Below, one piece after another: positions 8,624-16,038 of a stretch of 64,000 nt of DNA. Origin of the DNA: Roseomonas genomospecies 6 (lineage in GTDB: Bacteria > Pseudomonadota > Alphaproteobacteria > Azospirillales > Azospirillaceae); NCBI RefSeq assembly GCF_008365375.1, contig NZ_QOKW01000010.1, positions 124,001 through 188,000 on the forward strand, written 5' to 3'. Under the pieces are notes generated by a model that was not told where the DNA came from, did not search any database, and saw only the letters and a program-made list of their open reading frames with translations. The translations under genes were made by a program, and so were the position numbers. Every line of letters begins with the position of its first letter. Position 1 is the stretch's first letter.

Positions 8624-8638
8624 GGGACATCATGTCCC
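8624..8638. promoter_or_regulatory. Perfect palindrome upstream of Anbu (7-1-7)
   Basis: GGGACAT, one base, ATGTCCC: a second perfect inverted repeat about 120 bases before the Anbu start. It lies within 20 bases of the small gene 3' end. It may be an operator or part of a secondary terminator-like structure; no T-tract follows. Confidence 0.3.
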
Positions 8639-8657
8639 GCCCCGCGCGCCGCGAGGG

Positions 8658-8825
8658 TCAGCGCTGCTGACCGCCTTTCTCGTCCTGGTCGCGGTCCATG
8701 TCCTGCCGCTGCCGGTTCGCCTGATCCTGCCCCTGTTGCCGATTCTTCGGATTGTCCTGGGTCTGCTGCCCCTGCTTCCGCTCGTCCTGGCTGCCCATCT
8801 GATTCGGGTTCCGTTCGTCGGCCAT
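8658..8825 (-). CDS. Small hydrophilic Gln/Asp/Arg-rich protein
   Basis: A 55-residue protein starting MADERNPNQMGSQDERK and ending DEKGGQQR. More than half the residues are Gln, Asp, Glu, Arg, Lys or Asn, with almost no hydrophobic residue, so it should be intrinsically disordered. The gene is well supported despite its size: a strong GGAGGA lies seven bases before the ATG, and an intrinsic terminator follows the stop. The composition resembles small stress-induced hydrophilic proteins, but I do not recognise a family. It is monocistronic. Confidence 0.7.
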   Translation of the reverse strand: MADERNPNQMGSQDERKQGQQTQDNPKNRQQGQDQANRQRQDMDRDQDEKGGQQR

Positions 8826-9013
8826 GGTGCGTTCCTCCAGTTGGTCGGTTCCGATGCCCGGCGGGCACGACGTGAACCAAGGCGTCGATGGTACGCGGTC
8901 GGCACCGGCCGATCCTATGGCGGCGGGAGGCTATGTCCCGATTCGCATGGAACCCGGAGGCGCCAGCGCAAGGTCATAGGCTAAAATACATACATCCCCC
9001 GCCGCCGTGCCCA

Positions 9014-9043
9014 TTGACATCATGCGGGTACGTATGGTCTATC
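9014..9043 (+). promoter_or_regulatory. Sigma-70-like promoter candidate
   Basis: A perfect -35 hexamer TTGACA at 9014-9019 is followed 17-18 bases later by TCTAT-type sequence that weakly matches a -10. No reading frame with a good ribosome-binding site follows on the + strand, so if it is real it may drive a non-coding transcript across 9050-9310. Confidence 0.3.
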
Positions 9044-9074
9044 TTTCGTAGCGCTGCGAACAGCGTCAGGCCGG

Positions 9075-9314
9075 AGTCTAGGGAGGACTCGGTAGTCCGT
9101 GAAAGCAGGGGCGCGCCGCACAAAAACAAAGGCGCGCAGTCATTGCAACACGCTGCATGCCTCAGGCCCCTGCACCCCCGCAGGGCTTTGACGGCGGCAG
9201 CGTGTTTCACTTTTGGGGCCTCGGTTTCCACCAGACATTGCGCGCTTCCCGGTTGCGGCGCAAACAAGAAAATGGCCGCCAGGATTGCTCCGGCGGCCAC
9301 AAGTCTAGGGAGGA
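9075..9314 (+). repeat. 13-bp direct repeat pair 227 bp apart
   Basis: The sequence AGTCTAGGGAGGA occurs at 9075-9087 and again at 9302-9314 in the same orientation. Each copy contains a Shine-Dalgarno-like GGGAGGA, but no start codon in a long frame follows either. The intervening DNA has no gene that I can support. Confidence 0.45.
9274..9298. terminator. GC-rich hairpin without T-tract
   Basis: A perfect 7-bp stem (GGCCGCC with GGCGGCC, 11-base loop) ends four bases before the second copy of the 13-bp repeat. It could end a transcript from the promoter candidate at 9014 or be part of a structured RNA. Confidence 0.3.
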
Positions 9315-9473
9315 AACGCCAAGAAGGCGTCAGTGACACTAATATATTCCGCAGCGCAGCATAACTCAAGCCTCAATCGGGGTACTCATCCCGCGCCCAT
9401 CGGCTCCGCTCCGGTTGGCGTCCCTCGCCCCAGAACCGCCGGCTGACGCAAGGGCTGGATGGGTGAAGGATTT

Positions 9474-9502
9474 TTCACCACGAAGACACGAAGGACACAA
9501 AG
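9474..9502. repeat. Dispersed-repeat-like segment with CACGAAGACACGAAGG core
   Basis: The segment repeats an ACACGAAG-like 9-mer (CACGAAGAC, ACACGAAGG, ACACAAAGG). Closely similar CACCACGAAGACACGAAGG strings are scattered between genes in many unrelated bacteria. It lies downstream of the SGNH operon stop. Confidence 0.4.
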
Positions 9503-9608
9503 GGCGCGCTTGCTCTTGCAAGCACCCAGACGGGTCATCCGCAGCGGCACGGTCGCCCCGTCGCGGCCCAAGGACGCGCCGGCCGGCGTCCGCGGAGGGC
9601 AAGGCCCC

Positions 9609-10424
9609 TCACGGACGCACGAACTGCTTCCCCGCGGTCCGCAAACCCAGCGCGTCGTGCAGCGACGCGGCCAGCGTGCGGGCCACGCAGTCGTAGCCGA
9701 AGTCGTTCTGGTGGATGCCGTCCGGCCCGATCAGATCGCTTAGGGCGGACTGCCGGGTCTCCACCCACTGGCGCATGACCGCGTAGCGGTGGAACAGGCC
9801 CACGCCCTCCTCCTCCGCCACGCGGGCGATGCGGGCCTCCATCTCCTCGTGCCGGGGTTTGGCCAGCATGGCCGGTGCGTACTGAAGGTCCATCAGAACC
9901 ACATCCAGACCGGCGTCCTTCAGGGTCCGCACGCCGCTTCGGATCACGTCCTCCGCCGCGCCGGGATCGTCGCCGCGCAGCACCGTGTTGGCCGCCACCT
10001 GCCAGATCACCAGATCGGGGGCGTGATCCAGCACGTCGCGCCGGAAGCGCTTCAGCATGTCGCCCCCGGTTTCCCCGTTGACGCCCTTGTTCAGGACGGT
10101 CAGGGCGACGCCGGGATAGCGCGCGCCCAGATGCTCGGCCAGCCGCGCCGGATAGCTGCTCTCCGGCGCGCTGGCCCCCGCCCCGGCGGTGGAGGAGGAG
10201 CCGATGGCGACGATGCGGAGCGGTCCGCCCGCGGCCAGCGCCCGCGCGGCGCGCGGCAGCGGCGCGGTGAGGTCCGCGGTTTGCACCGACACGGCGCAGG
10301 ACGCCGCCTTCACCGGATCGGGCTTGGCCGCCACGCCGGCGAGAAAGGGAAGGAGGAGGAACAAAGCGGCGGAAGGAACGGCGGCCCACCGGCCACGGGT
10401 CCGGGGGGCTCGGTTGCCGATCAC
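9609..10424 (-). CDS. Secreted SGNH hydrolase, last gene of the OpgC operon
   Basis: A 271-residue exported protein. After the GTG start comes a signal peptide (IGNRAPRTRGRW, then a Leu/Ala/Phe-rich core, ending near AAKPDPVKA). The fold signature is SGNH-like: IVAIGSSSTAGAGAS in the nucleophile block, where GSS replaces the usual GDS; NKGVNGETGGDML (Gly block); VIWQVAANTVLRGDD (Asn block); and PDGIHQNDFGYD, which holds the Asp-x-x-His pair. The GTG overlaps the stop of the upstream SGNH-like gene by four bases (GTGA). It probably acts in the periplasm on acyl groups of the glycan modified by the OpgC-like acyltransferase two genes upstream. Confidence 0.78.
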   Translation of the reverse strand: MIGNRAPRTRGRWAAVPSAALFLLLPFLAGVAAKPDPVKAASCAVSVQTADLTAPLPRAARALAAGGPLRIVAIGSSSTAGAGASAPESSYPARLAEHLGARYPGVALTVLNKGVNGETGGDMLKRFRRDVLDHAPDLVIWQVAANTVLRGDDPGAAEDVIRSGVRTLKDAGLDVVLMDLQYAPAMLAKPRHEEMEARIARVAEEEGVGLFHRYAVMRQWVETRQSALSDLIGPDGIHQNDFGYDCVARTLAASLHDALGLRTAGKQFVRP

Positions 10425-11176
10425 GGAGCGGGTCTCCCGGCGCGGTCCAGCATGGCGGTCACGGTTCCGGCCAGGATGCCGCCCAGGCAGCGGTGTACGA
10501 ACTGGTAGGCTTGCAGCTTTTCCTCCTTCGAATCCGGGGCGAAGCCGACGCGCCCGTCCTCGAACCAATGCCGCATCATCTCGAAACGGGGGAAATGGAA
10601 CACGCCGCTGTTCTGCGACACCCATTCCACATAATCCAGGTAGGGCTGGAAAGTGATAAGTTGTGTCGTCTGCGGGCTGTACTGCATGTCCATCAGGATC
10701 ACGTCGGCGCCGCGCCCCCGCGCCTCCGCGATGCCGCGGTCCAGCGCCTCCCCGAAGCTGTCCGGATCGATGTTCCTCATGGCGTCCGCCGTCCCGACCT
10801 GCCAGATCAGGAGGGACGCGGAGGAGGAGGCCAGTTCCCGGTTCAGGATCGGCAGCATCTCCTGCGCGATGGCCCCCGGCGCGTTGCGGACCGTCACGCT
10901 CACCTTACTGTCGGGCAGCCGGGCCGCCAAATCCTTCTCCAGCAGCACGGGATAGCTGCCGTCGGACCGCGAACCGGCCGAATTCAGCACCAGGATGGGC
11001 AGGCCGCCGCCGCGCTTCAGCCGCTCCCAGGCCCGCGGCAGGGTGCCGTCGACGGTGTAGACGGTTTCCGGAACCGCGCAGGGATCGGCGGGGGGCTCCG
11101 CCGCCGCGCGCGCCGTCGTGGCGGCGCCGGTCAGGCCCGCAAGGACGGCCAGGGTCAAGACGGTCGCGCGCTTCAT
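10421..11176 (-). CDS. Secreted SGNH-like protein with degenerate catalytic block
   Basis: A 251-residue exported paralogue of the downstream SGNH protein. A signal peptide (MKRATVLTLAVLAGLTGAA) ends near ARA. ILVLNSAGSRSDGSYPVLLE aligns with the nucleophile block and keeps the Ser; RNAPGAIAQEML and LIWQVGTADAMRNID align with the Gly and Asn blocks. The final block, which is DGIH in its neighbour, reads DSKE here, so the catalytic His appears to be missing. Both flanking genes overlap it by four bases (ATGA and GTGA), making it the middle of a coupled trio. It may be a non-catalytic glycan-binding partner or a subunit of an acyl-transfer complex; this is inference. Confidence 0.72.
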   Translation of the reverse strand: MKRATVLTLAVLAGLTGAATTARAAAEPPADPCAVPETVYTVDGTLPRAWERLKRGGGLPILVLNSAGSRSDGSYPVLLEKDLAARLPDSKVSVTVRNAPGAIAQEMLPILNRELASSSASLLIWQVGTADAMRNIDPDSFGEALDRGIAEARGRGADVILMDMQYSPQTTQLITFQPYLDYVEWVSQNSGVFHFPRFEMMRHWFEDGRVGFAPDSKEEKLQAYQFVHRCLGGILAGTVTAMLDRAGRPAP

Positions 11177-12336
11177 GCGCTCGGGTCCTTGGCTGGGGTC
11201 AACGGCGCGGCGGATGCCGCGGTCGGGGCGGACGCCGCTTGGCGCGGCGGCCGTCCGGCGGACTGATACCAGGTCAGCACCCGCGCGGCGGCCACCATCA
11301 CGGCGATGCCGGCGAGTGTGACCGAAAACTGGGCCAAAAGCGAGGCGGACCAGTGATTCAGCACCGTCTGGCCCGCGAAGGACAGGAATATGCCCAGGCA
11401 GAAGACCTGGAGCGACTGCCGGCCGCACAGGATCACCGGCTCCAGCGCCCGCCAGCGCAGCCACGCGCTGTCGAACCGCGCGAACTGGAGCACGACATAG
11501 GCCAGCGCGCAGAAATGCGCCAGCCGCATCAGGTCGAGGTCGGTCTTGCTGATCGGGTAGAGGATCTCCGCCAGTCCCATCGGCATCAGCGCGGCCAGCG
11601 GGGCGATCTGCCAGGAGATCACCAGAAGAAGCGACGCGAAGAGATAGCTCCCGGCCAACCACAGCAGGGCGGGCCGCGGTCTGGTCAGCGCCTCCGCCAC
11701 GCCGGGCAGCCGCTGCATGGTGGCACCCAGCACGAACAGGAGCTGCCAGGCGAAGGGGTTGAAGAACCAGACGCCGCCGTCCGGGTAGGTCGGCAGGTTC
11801 CAGCGGAAGCCGCGCGCCGCGGCGTAGAGCGTGACCGACCCGGCCAGCAGCGCCAGCGGCCAGCGCCGCAGCACCGGAAGCAGCAGCGGAAAGGACAGCA
11901 GCAGCACGATGTAGAGCGGCAGGATGTCCAGGTTGGCCGGGCGGAACTTCAGCGCCAGCGCCTGCACCAGCGACACCGCGGGATCGGCGAAGAAGCCGGC
12001 GATTCCCATTTCCTCGGTGAACAGCGGGTTGTCGAAGACCCGCGCGGTGTAGGCGACCTGCGCCGTGAAGGCGATGAACAGGAACAGATAGGCGATGTAG
12101 AGCGTCCAGCAGCGGTCCAGAACCTTCGCCGCCGCGAACCGCCAGCCATGCTGGTCCAGCACCCGAGAATAGACCAGCGCCGACGTGTAGCCGGAGATGA
12201 AGACGAACACCTCGGTCGCGTCGCTGAGACCGAAATTGCGCATCGTCACCCAGGCGATCTGGTTGCCCGGGATGTGGTCCACGAAGATGAACCAAAGGGC
12301 CAACCCGCGGAAGAAGTCCAACCGAAGATCGCGCAT
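11173..12336 (-). CDS. opgC: OpgC-family integral membrane acyltransferase
   Basis: A 387-residue polytopic membrane protein with roughly ten hydrophobic segments. It begins with RLDFFRGLALWFIFVDHIPG and continues to SDATEVFVFISGY, the hallmark opening of the OpgC family. OpgC in E. coli succinylates osmoregulated periplasmic glucans. ATG at 12336 with an upstream GGGCGGA is chosen because it starts five residues before the conserved Arg-Leu-Asp; upstream in-frame starts would add a Pro/Arg-rich tail. It is the first gene of an operon with two SGNH-like proteins, an arrangement like other membrane acyltransferase plus SGNH pairs that modify surface glycans. The C-terminus is an Ala/Pro-rich cytoplasmic tail. 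Confidence 0.85.
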   Translation of the reverse strand: MRDLRLDFFRGLALWFIFVDHIPGNQIAWVTMRNFGLSDATEVFVFISGYTSALVYSRVLDQHGWRFAAAKVLDRCWTLYIAYLFLFIAFTAQVAYTARVFDNPLFTEEMGIAGFFADPAVSLVQALALKFRPANLDILPLYIVLLLSFPLLLPVLRRWPLALLAGSVTLYAAARGFRWNLPTYPDGGVWFFNPFAWQLLFVLGATMQRLPGVAEALTRPRPALLWLAGSYLFASLLLVISWQIAPLAALMPMGLAEILYPISKTDLDLMRLAHFCALAYVVLQFARFDSAWLRWRALEPVILCGRQSLQVFCLGIFLSFAGQTVLNHWSASLLAQFSVTLAGIAVMVAAARVLTWYQSAGRPPRQAASAPTAASAAPLTPAKDPSA

Positions 12337-12551
12337 TCCGCCCGCCGCCACCGCCTTGTCCCGCTCTGGTTTCGCGTGCGGCGCACCGTGGCACGGCGTC
12401 CCCCTCTTGGCAATCGGCTCGGCGACAGGGGCACCGTCGGGGCACCGGGGCGAACGCCCCATGCGGAAGGCGACGTGTTGTGCTATGAACCCGCACAACC
12501 GATTTTGCCTCTGCCGCACCACGCCGCAGCCGGCCAAGCGAAGGAACCGTG

Positions 12552-14252
12552 ATGGCGACAATCGAAGAAGCGCTCGGCATCGCGATCGATCACCATGCAT
12601 CCGGTCGCCTGGCCGAGGCCGAGGTCATCTACAGCCGCATCCTCGACGCCGACCCGCGAAACGCGCCGGCCCTGCATCTGGCGGGGGTGCTGGCCTGCCA
12701 GACGAACCGCCTCGGCACCGCGCTCGACCGGCTGGGACTTGCGGTCGGGGAGGCTCCCGGGACCGCCGCATACCGCATCGACCACGCCAAGGCGCTGATC
12801 GCCGCCGAACGGTGGAGCGCCGCGGCGGCGGCGGCGCGCCCGGCCCTGGCGCTGGCCCCCGACGCCGCCGAGCCCTGGTACCTCCTGGCCCTGGCCGAGC
12901 ATCACACCGGCGGCACGGATGCCGCCGTCGCGGCGCTGGAGCACGCCTGCGCCCTGGCCCCCGAGCGAAGCGACACGAGCGGGCGGCTTGCCCTGCTCTA
13001 CCAGCAGCGCGGGCAGGGCCATCTGCGGCAGTCCCGCCAGACCCTGGCCCTGGCGGACTTCCGGCGCGCCTCCTCGCTGCTTCCGGCGGACGCCGAGCTG
13101 CGCTTCCAGCTCGCCACCGCGCTGCTCGATTCCAACCGCTTCGGCGAGGCGGTCGCCATGTACCGGCGGGCGCTGAGCCTCGACCCGGCAGGGGACCGCG
13201 CCCTGCACAATCTGGGGGTCGCCTTGACCAGAAGCGGCCGGACGGAGGAGGCGATGACCGCCCTGCGCCGCGCCGCCCATCTCGACTCCAGCCACACCGC
13301 CGCGCGCGACGCCCTTGCCCTCGCGCTGAATCCTCCCGGCCTCCGCGAGGACGAGGACGAGGCCGTGCCGCCGGACACCGATGGCGGCGATCCGGCGGCG
13401 GGGCCGTCGGATTTCCCTCCGGCGGTGGTGTTCCTGCCGGCCCGGCCCGACCGGCCCATGCTGGCCGAACGGCCCAGCCGCCACGGGCTGATGCGTTTCT
13501 TCCCGAAGGATGCCTATGTCGGGCGCTCCCTGGCGCTCTACGGCGAATATTCGGACGAGGAGCATCGCCTCGCCGCGATGCTTGTGAAGGCCGGCGACGT
13601 GGTGGTGGAGGCCGGGTCCAACATCGGCGCCCACACCGTTCCGCTGGCCCGCACGGTCGGCCCCACCGGGCTGGTCCACGCCTTCGAGCCGCAGCGCGCG
13701 GTGCATGAGCTTCTGGCGCACAACCTCGCCGCCAACGGGCTCGGCAACGTCGTCCTGCACCGGGCGGCGGTCGGCAACGCGCCCGGCCAAGTCACCGTGC
13801 CGGTCCCCGACTATGGCCGGCCCGGCAACTTCGGCGCCGTCACCATGGGAGCCATCACCGGCGAGACGGTGCCGATCGAGACCATCGACGGTCTCGGCCT
13901 GGATCGGCTGGCTCTGCTGAAGGCCGATGTGGAGGGCATGGAAACGCTGGTCATCGAGGGCGCCGCCCACAGCATCGCCCGCTTCCGCCCGGCGCTTTAT
14001 CTGGAGAACGACCGGGAGGAGCATTCCGCCGACCTGATCGCCATGCTCCAGGACACCGGCTACCGGCTGTGGTGGCACATCGTGCCGATCTACAACCCCG
14101 CTAATTATGCGGGCAATCGATACAACGCCTTTCCCAACGTGGTGTCGCTGAATCTGCTGGGCCTGCCGGAAGGACGCCCTTGCCCCCTGCCGAACCTGCC
14201 GCCGGTCACAGGACCCGGCCAGTCCTGGCGCGAGGTCCCCTGGAAACCCTGA
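12552..14252 (+). CDS. TPR-repeat FkbM-family methyltransferase
   Basis: A 566-residue protein. Residues 1-270 are tetratricopeptide repeats (for example AEVIYSRILDADPRNAPALH and FGEAVAMYRRALSLDPAGDR). The C-terminal 240 residues are an FkbM SAM-dependent methyltransferase: AGDVVVEAGSNIGAHTVPLA (SAM loop), VHAFEPQ, and LLKADVEGMETLVIEGA. FkbM domains methylate hydroxyls of sugars or polyketides. The adjacent GTG at 12549 is possible, but AAGGA lies six bases before the ATG, which favours 12552. The gene diverges from the OpgC operon, so the two share a 215-bp upstream region. The substrate is probably a glycan or a glycosylated protein such as flagellin; not determinable here. Confidence 0.85.
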   Translation: MATIEEALGIAIDHHASGRLAEAEVIYSRILDADPRNAPALHLAGVLACQTNRLGTALDRLGLAVGEAPGTAAYRIDHAKALIAAERWSAAAAAARPALALAPDAAEPWYLLALAEHHTGGTDAAVAALEHACALAPERSDTSGRLALLYQQRGQGHLRQSRQTLALADFRRASSLLPADAELRFQLATALLDSNRFGEAVAMYRRALSLDPAGDRALHNLGVALTRSGRTEEAMTALRRAAHLDSSHTAARDALALALNPPGLREDEDEAVPPDTDGGDPAAGPSDFPPAVVFLPARPDRPMLAERPSRHGLMRFFPKDAYVGRSLALYGEYSDEEHRLAAMLVKAGDVVVEAGSNIGAHTVPLARTVGPTGLVHAFEPQRAVHELLAHNLAANGLGNVVLHRAAVGNAPGQVTVPVPDYGRPGNFGAVTMGAITGETVPIETIDGLGLDRLALLKADVEGMETLVIEGAAHSIARFRPALYLENDREEHSADLIAMLQDTGYRLWWHIVPIYNPANYAGNRYNAFPNVVSLNLLGLPEGRPCPLPNLPPVTGPGQSWREVPWKP

Positions 14253-14677
14253 TGCCTTTGCCTGCGCATTCGGCAGAATGACCGAGGCCGGTGCGGCGGT
14301 GAAATCTTAGGCATATTCGGCGGGCAGCCGGCCCGGTGACGCGCCGCGCCCGCAAGACGCCTTTCGGACGAACACCAGGGTCGGACCAACAGCAGGCTAT
14401 GCGGGAAATCGGGGCCGGGCACCTCCACACCTTCCGCCGGGTGACCCTGCCGAGCATCCGAAACGCTCTCGCCGCCGACCACGGGCTGGTCGAGCGCACC
14501 ATTGGCATGCGAACGGCTTTCCGCTAGCCTGCCCCTCTGTCCGTCCCGCAAAGCATGAAGCTCCACCCGCATCCCCTTCCACCCGCATCCCCTTTGCGGG
14601 CACCCCGGGCGCCACGTCCACCGCATGCAACGAAATCCCCCCGGCCCTCGGCCCGTCCCTTTCCCTGTGGAGTCCGT
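14253..14677. other. 425-bp intergenic stretch with a decayed gene fragment
   Basis: No intact gene is present. A short open frame near the middle contains an ABC-permease-like segment, listed separately. A 14-bp imperfect direct repeat (CACCCGCATCCCCTT) occurs around 14566 and 14581, close upstream of the MFS gene. Confidence 0.5.
14396..14479 (+). pseudogene. Remnant of an ABC transporter permease (EAA loop)
   Basis: The translated segment AMREIGAGHLHTFRRVTLPS and the following IRNALAA match the EAA loop of ABC permeases (EAA-x3-G-A-x5-F-x2-V-x-LP-x-I-x-P-x-I). The flanking codons in this 63-codon frame show no further permease similarity or membrane segments, so only about 28 residues survive. 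The consensus match is strong enough that chance seems unlikely. I take it as the scar of a deleted importer gene. Confidence 0.5.
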
Positions 14678-15889
14678 ATGAACGTCTGGTTGCTGCCTCT
14701 GATCGCCATGGCGGCGGTTCAGGCGTTCGTCGGACTGTGTCTGTTCGCCATTCCGGTGATCGCGCCGCAGGCGGCGCCCGACCTTGGGGTCGATCCGGGG
14801 CTTCTCGGGCTTTACACCGCTGTCGTCTTCACCGCCGCCATCCCCGCGTCGCTGGCGGCGGGCGGTCTGATTCGGCGCTGGGGGGCGATCCGCACCTGTC
14901 AGGTCTGTCTGCTCGCCGCCGCCGCGGCCGCCCTGCTGTCCGCCACCGCCGTTCCCGCCGCCTTCCTGCTGGGCGCGCTGGCGCTGGGCTTCGCCTTCGG
15001 GCCGGAGACGCCGGCCAGCACGCAGCTCCTGTCCCGGCTCACGCCTCCGGAAAAGCGCCCGCTGGTCTTCTCCCTGCGCCAGACCGGCAACCAGTATGGC
15101 GGCATGGCGGCGGGCTTCGTGGTGCCGCTGCTGGTTCTGTCCTTCGGCTGGCAGGCCAGCCTGCTGGCCGTGGCCGGGGCCACCGCCGTTCTGGCGCTGC
15201 TGCTGGAGCCGCTGGCCCGCCGCCACGATGGCGACGACCGCTCCGCCCCCCGGCCTGCGGGGCGCGGCGGGCTGAAACCCGCGCTGGATCTGGTCGCCGG
15301 GGAGCCGGCGCTGCGGCGGCTTGCCATGGCGGTCTGCGCCTTCTCGGCCATGCAGCTTTGCCTGAACGGCTTCCTGGTCAGTTTCGCGGTAACCGGCCTG
15401 GGCTGGAGCTTGCCGCTGGCCGGGACGGCGCTGGCGGTGGCGCAGGGATTCGGGCTGGCGGGACGGATCGGCTGGGGCCTCGTGGCGACCCGCTGGGCAC
15501 CGCCGCGCGTGATCCTGGCCGCATTGGGCATCGCCATGAGCGCCGCCGCCGCCCTGATCGCGCTGGCCTCTCCCGGCTGGCCGGTGCCCGCCGTCCTGGC
15601 GGTCTGCGCCGCCTTCGGCCTGTCGGCCAGCGGCTGGAACGGCCTGTTCGTGGCGGAGGTCGCCCGCCTCGCCCCGCCGGGCCGGGCGGGCGAGGCCACA
15701 GGCGGCATGCTTGCCATCGCCTACGCCGGGCTGGTCGCCGGTCCGGCCCTGTTCAGCCTTCTGGTCGCCGGAGGCTTCGGCTATCCCGCCGGTTACCTGA
15801 CCGTCGCCGCAGCCACGCTGGCCGGGACCGCCGCCCTGGTCATCCCCCTTCCCCGCGTAATCGCCGCCGCCGCCGAGGACACGCCATGA
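14678..15889 (+). CDS. MFS transporter (CynX/NimT-like)
   Basis: A 403-residue membrane protein with about twelve hydrophobic segments and the usual MFS 6+6 layout. The loop after segment 2 reads GGLIRRWGAIRT, in the position of the G-x3-D/R-R-x-G-R/I signature. SLRQTGNQYGGMAAG in segment 5 resembles cyanate/nitroimidazole-family transporters. The cytoplasmic loop around residues 185-205 is Arg/Asp-rich. The start has GGAG seven bases upstream. It is a single gene, with a histidine kinase gene 149 bases downstream. The substrate is unknown. Confidence 0.8.
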   Translation: MNVWLLPLIAMAAVQAFVGLCLFAIPVIAPQAAPDLGVDPGLLGLYTAVVFTAAIPASLAAGGLIRRWGAIRTCQVCLLAAAAAALLSATAVPAAFLLGALALGFAFGPETPASTQLLSRLTPPEKRPLVFSLRQTGNQYGGMAAGFVVPLLVLSFGWQASLLAVAGATAVLALLLEPLARRHDGDDRSAPRPAGRGGLKPALDLVAGEPALRRLAMAVCAFSAMQLCLNGFLVSFAVTGLGWSLPLAGTALAVAQGFGLAGRIGWGLVATRWAPPRVILAALGIAMSAAAALIALASPGWPVPAVLAVCAAFGLSASGWNGLFVAEVARLAPPGRAGEATGGMLAIAYAGLVAGPALFSLLVAGGFGYPAGYLTVAAATLAGTAALVIPLPRVIAAAAEDTP

Positions 15890-16038
15890 GGCCACCTGTG
15901 GTTACACGGCCCCAACCCTGTGACAGCTTTTCTGTAGAGGCCGGGGACCGGCGATTGGGATAGATCGGACAGCCTGTTCCACTCACCAACGTATTCTGGC
16001 AATCTTCGCCCGCTGAAGTGCCGAGTAAGGAGATAAGG

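Larger units (their letters stand above)
8826..9608. other. 783-bp gene-poor stretch
   Basis: No convincing gene lies between the small protein and the SGNH operon. Frames here have mixed third positions unlike the neighbours. It holds a promoter-like sequence near 9014, a 13-bp direct repeat at 9075 and 9302, a GC hairpin at 9274-9298 and a short dispersed-repeat-like segment at 9474. A 131-codon minus-strand frame (8974-9369, TTG start) begins with a signal-peptide-like stretch but loses coding character after residue 50. Confidence 0.5.

Noticed and set aside
9050..9300. RNase P RNA, 6S RNA, tmRNA or SRP RNA in the gene-poor stretch
   Set aside because: I looked for the conserved core sequences of each and found none. 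Only a generic structured or unknown small RNA remains possible.
8974..9369. A 131-codon minus-strand frame with a signal-peptide-like start
   Set aside because: It begins with TTG, the codon third positions are not GC-biased, and the part after residue 50 has no coherent pattern. The N-terminal resemblance to an exported protein may be chance.
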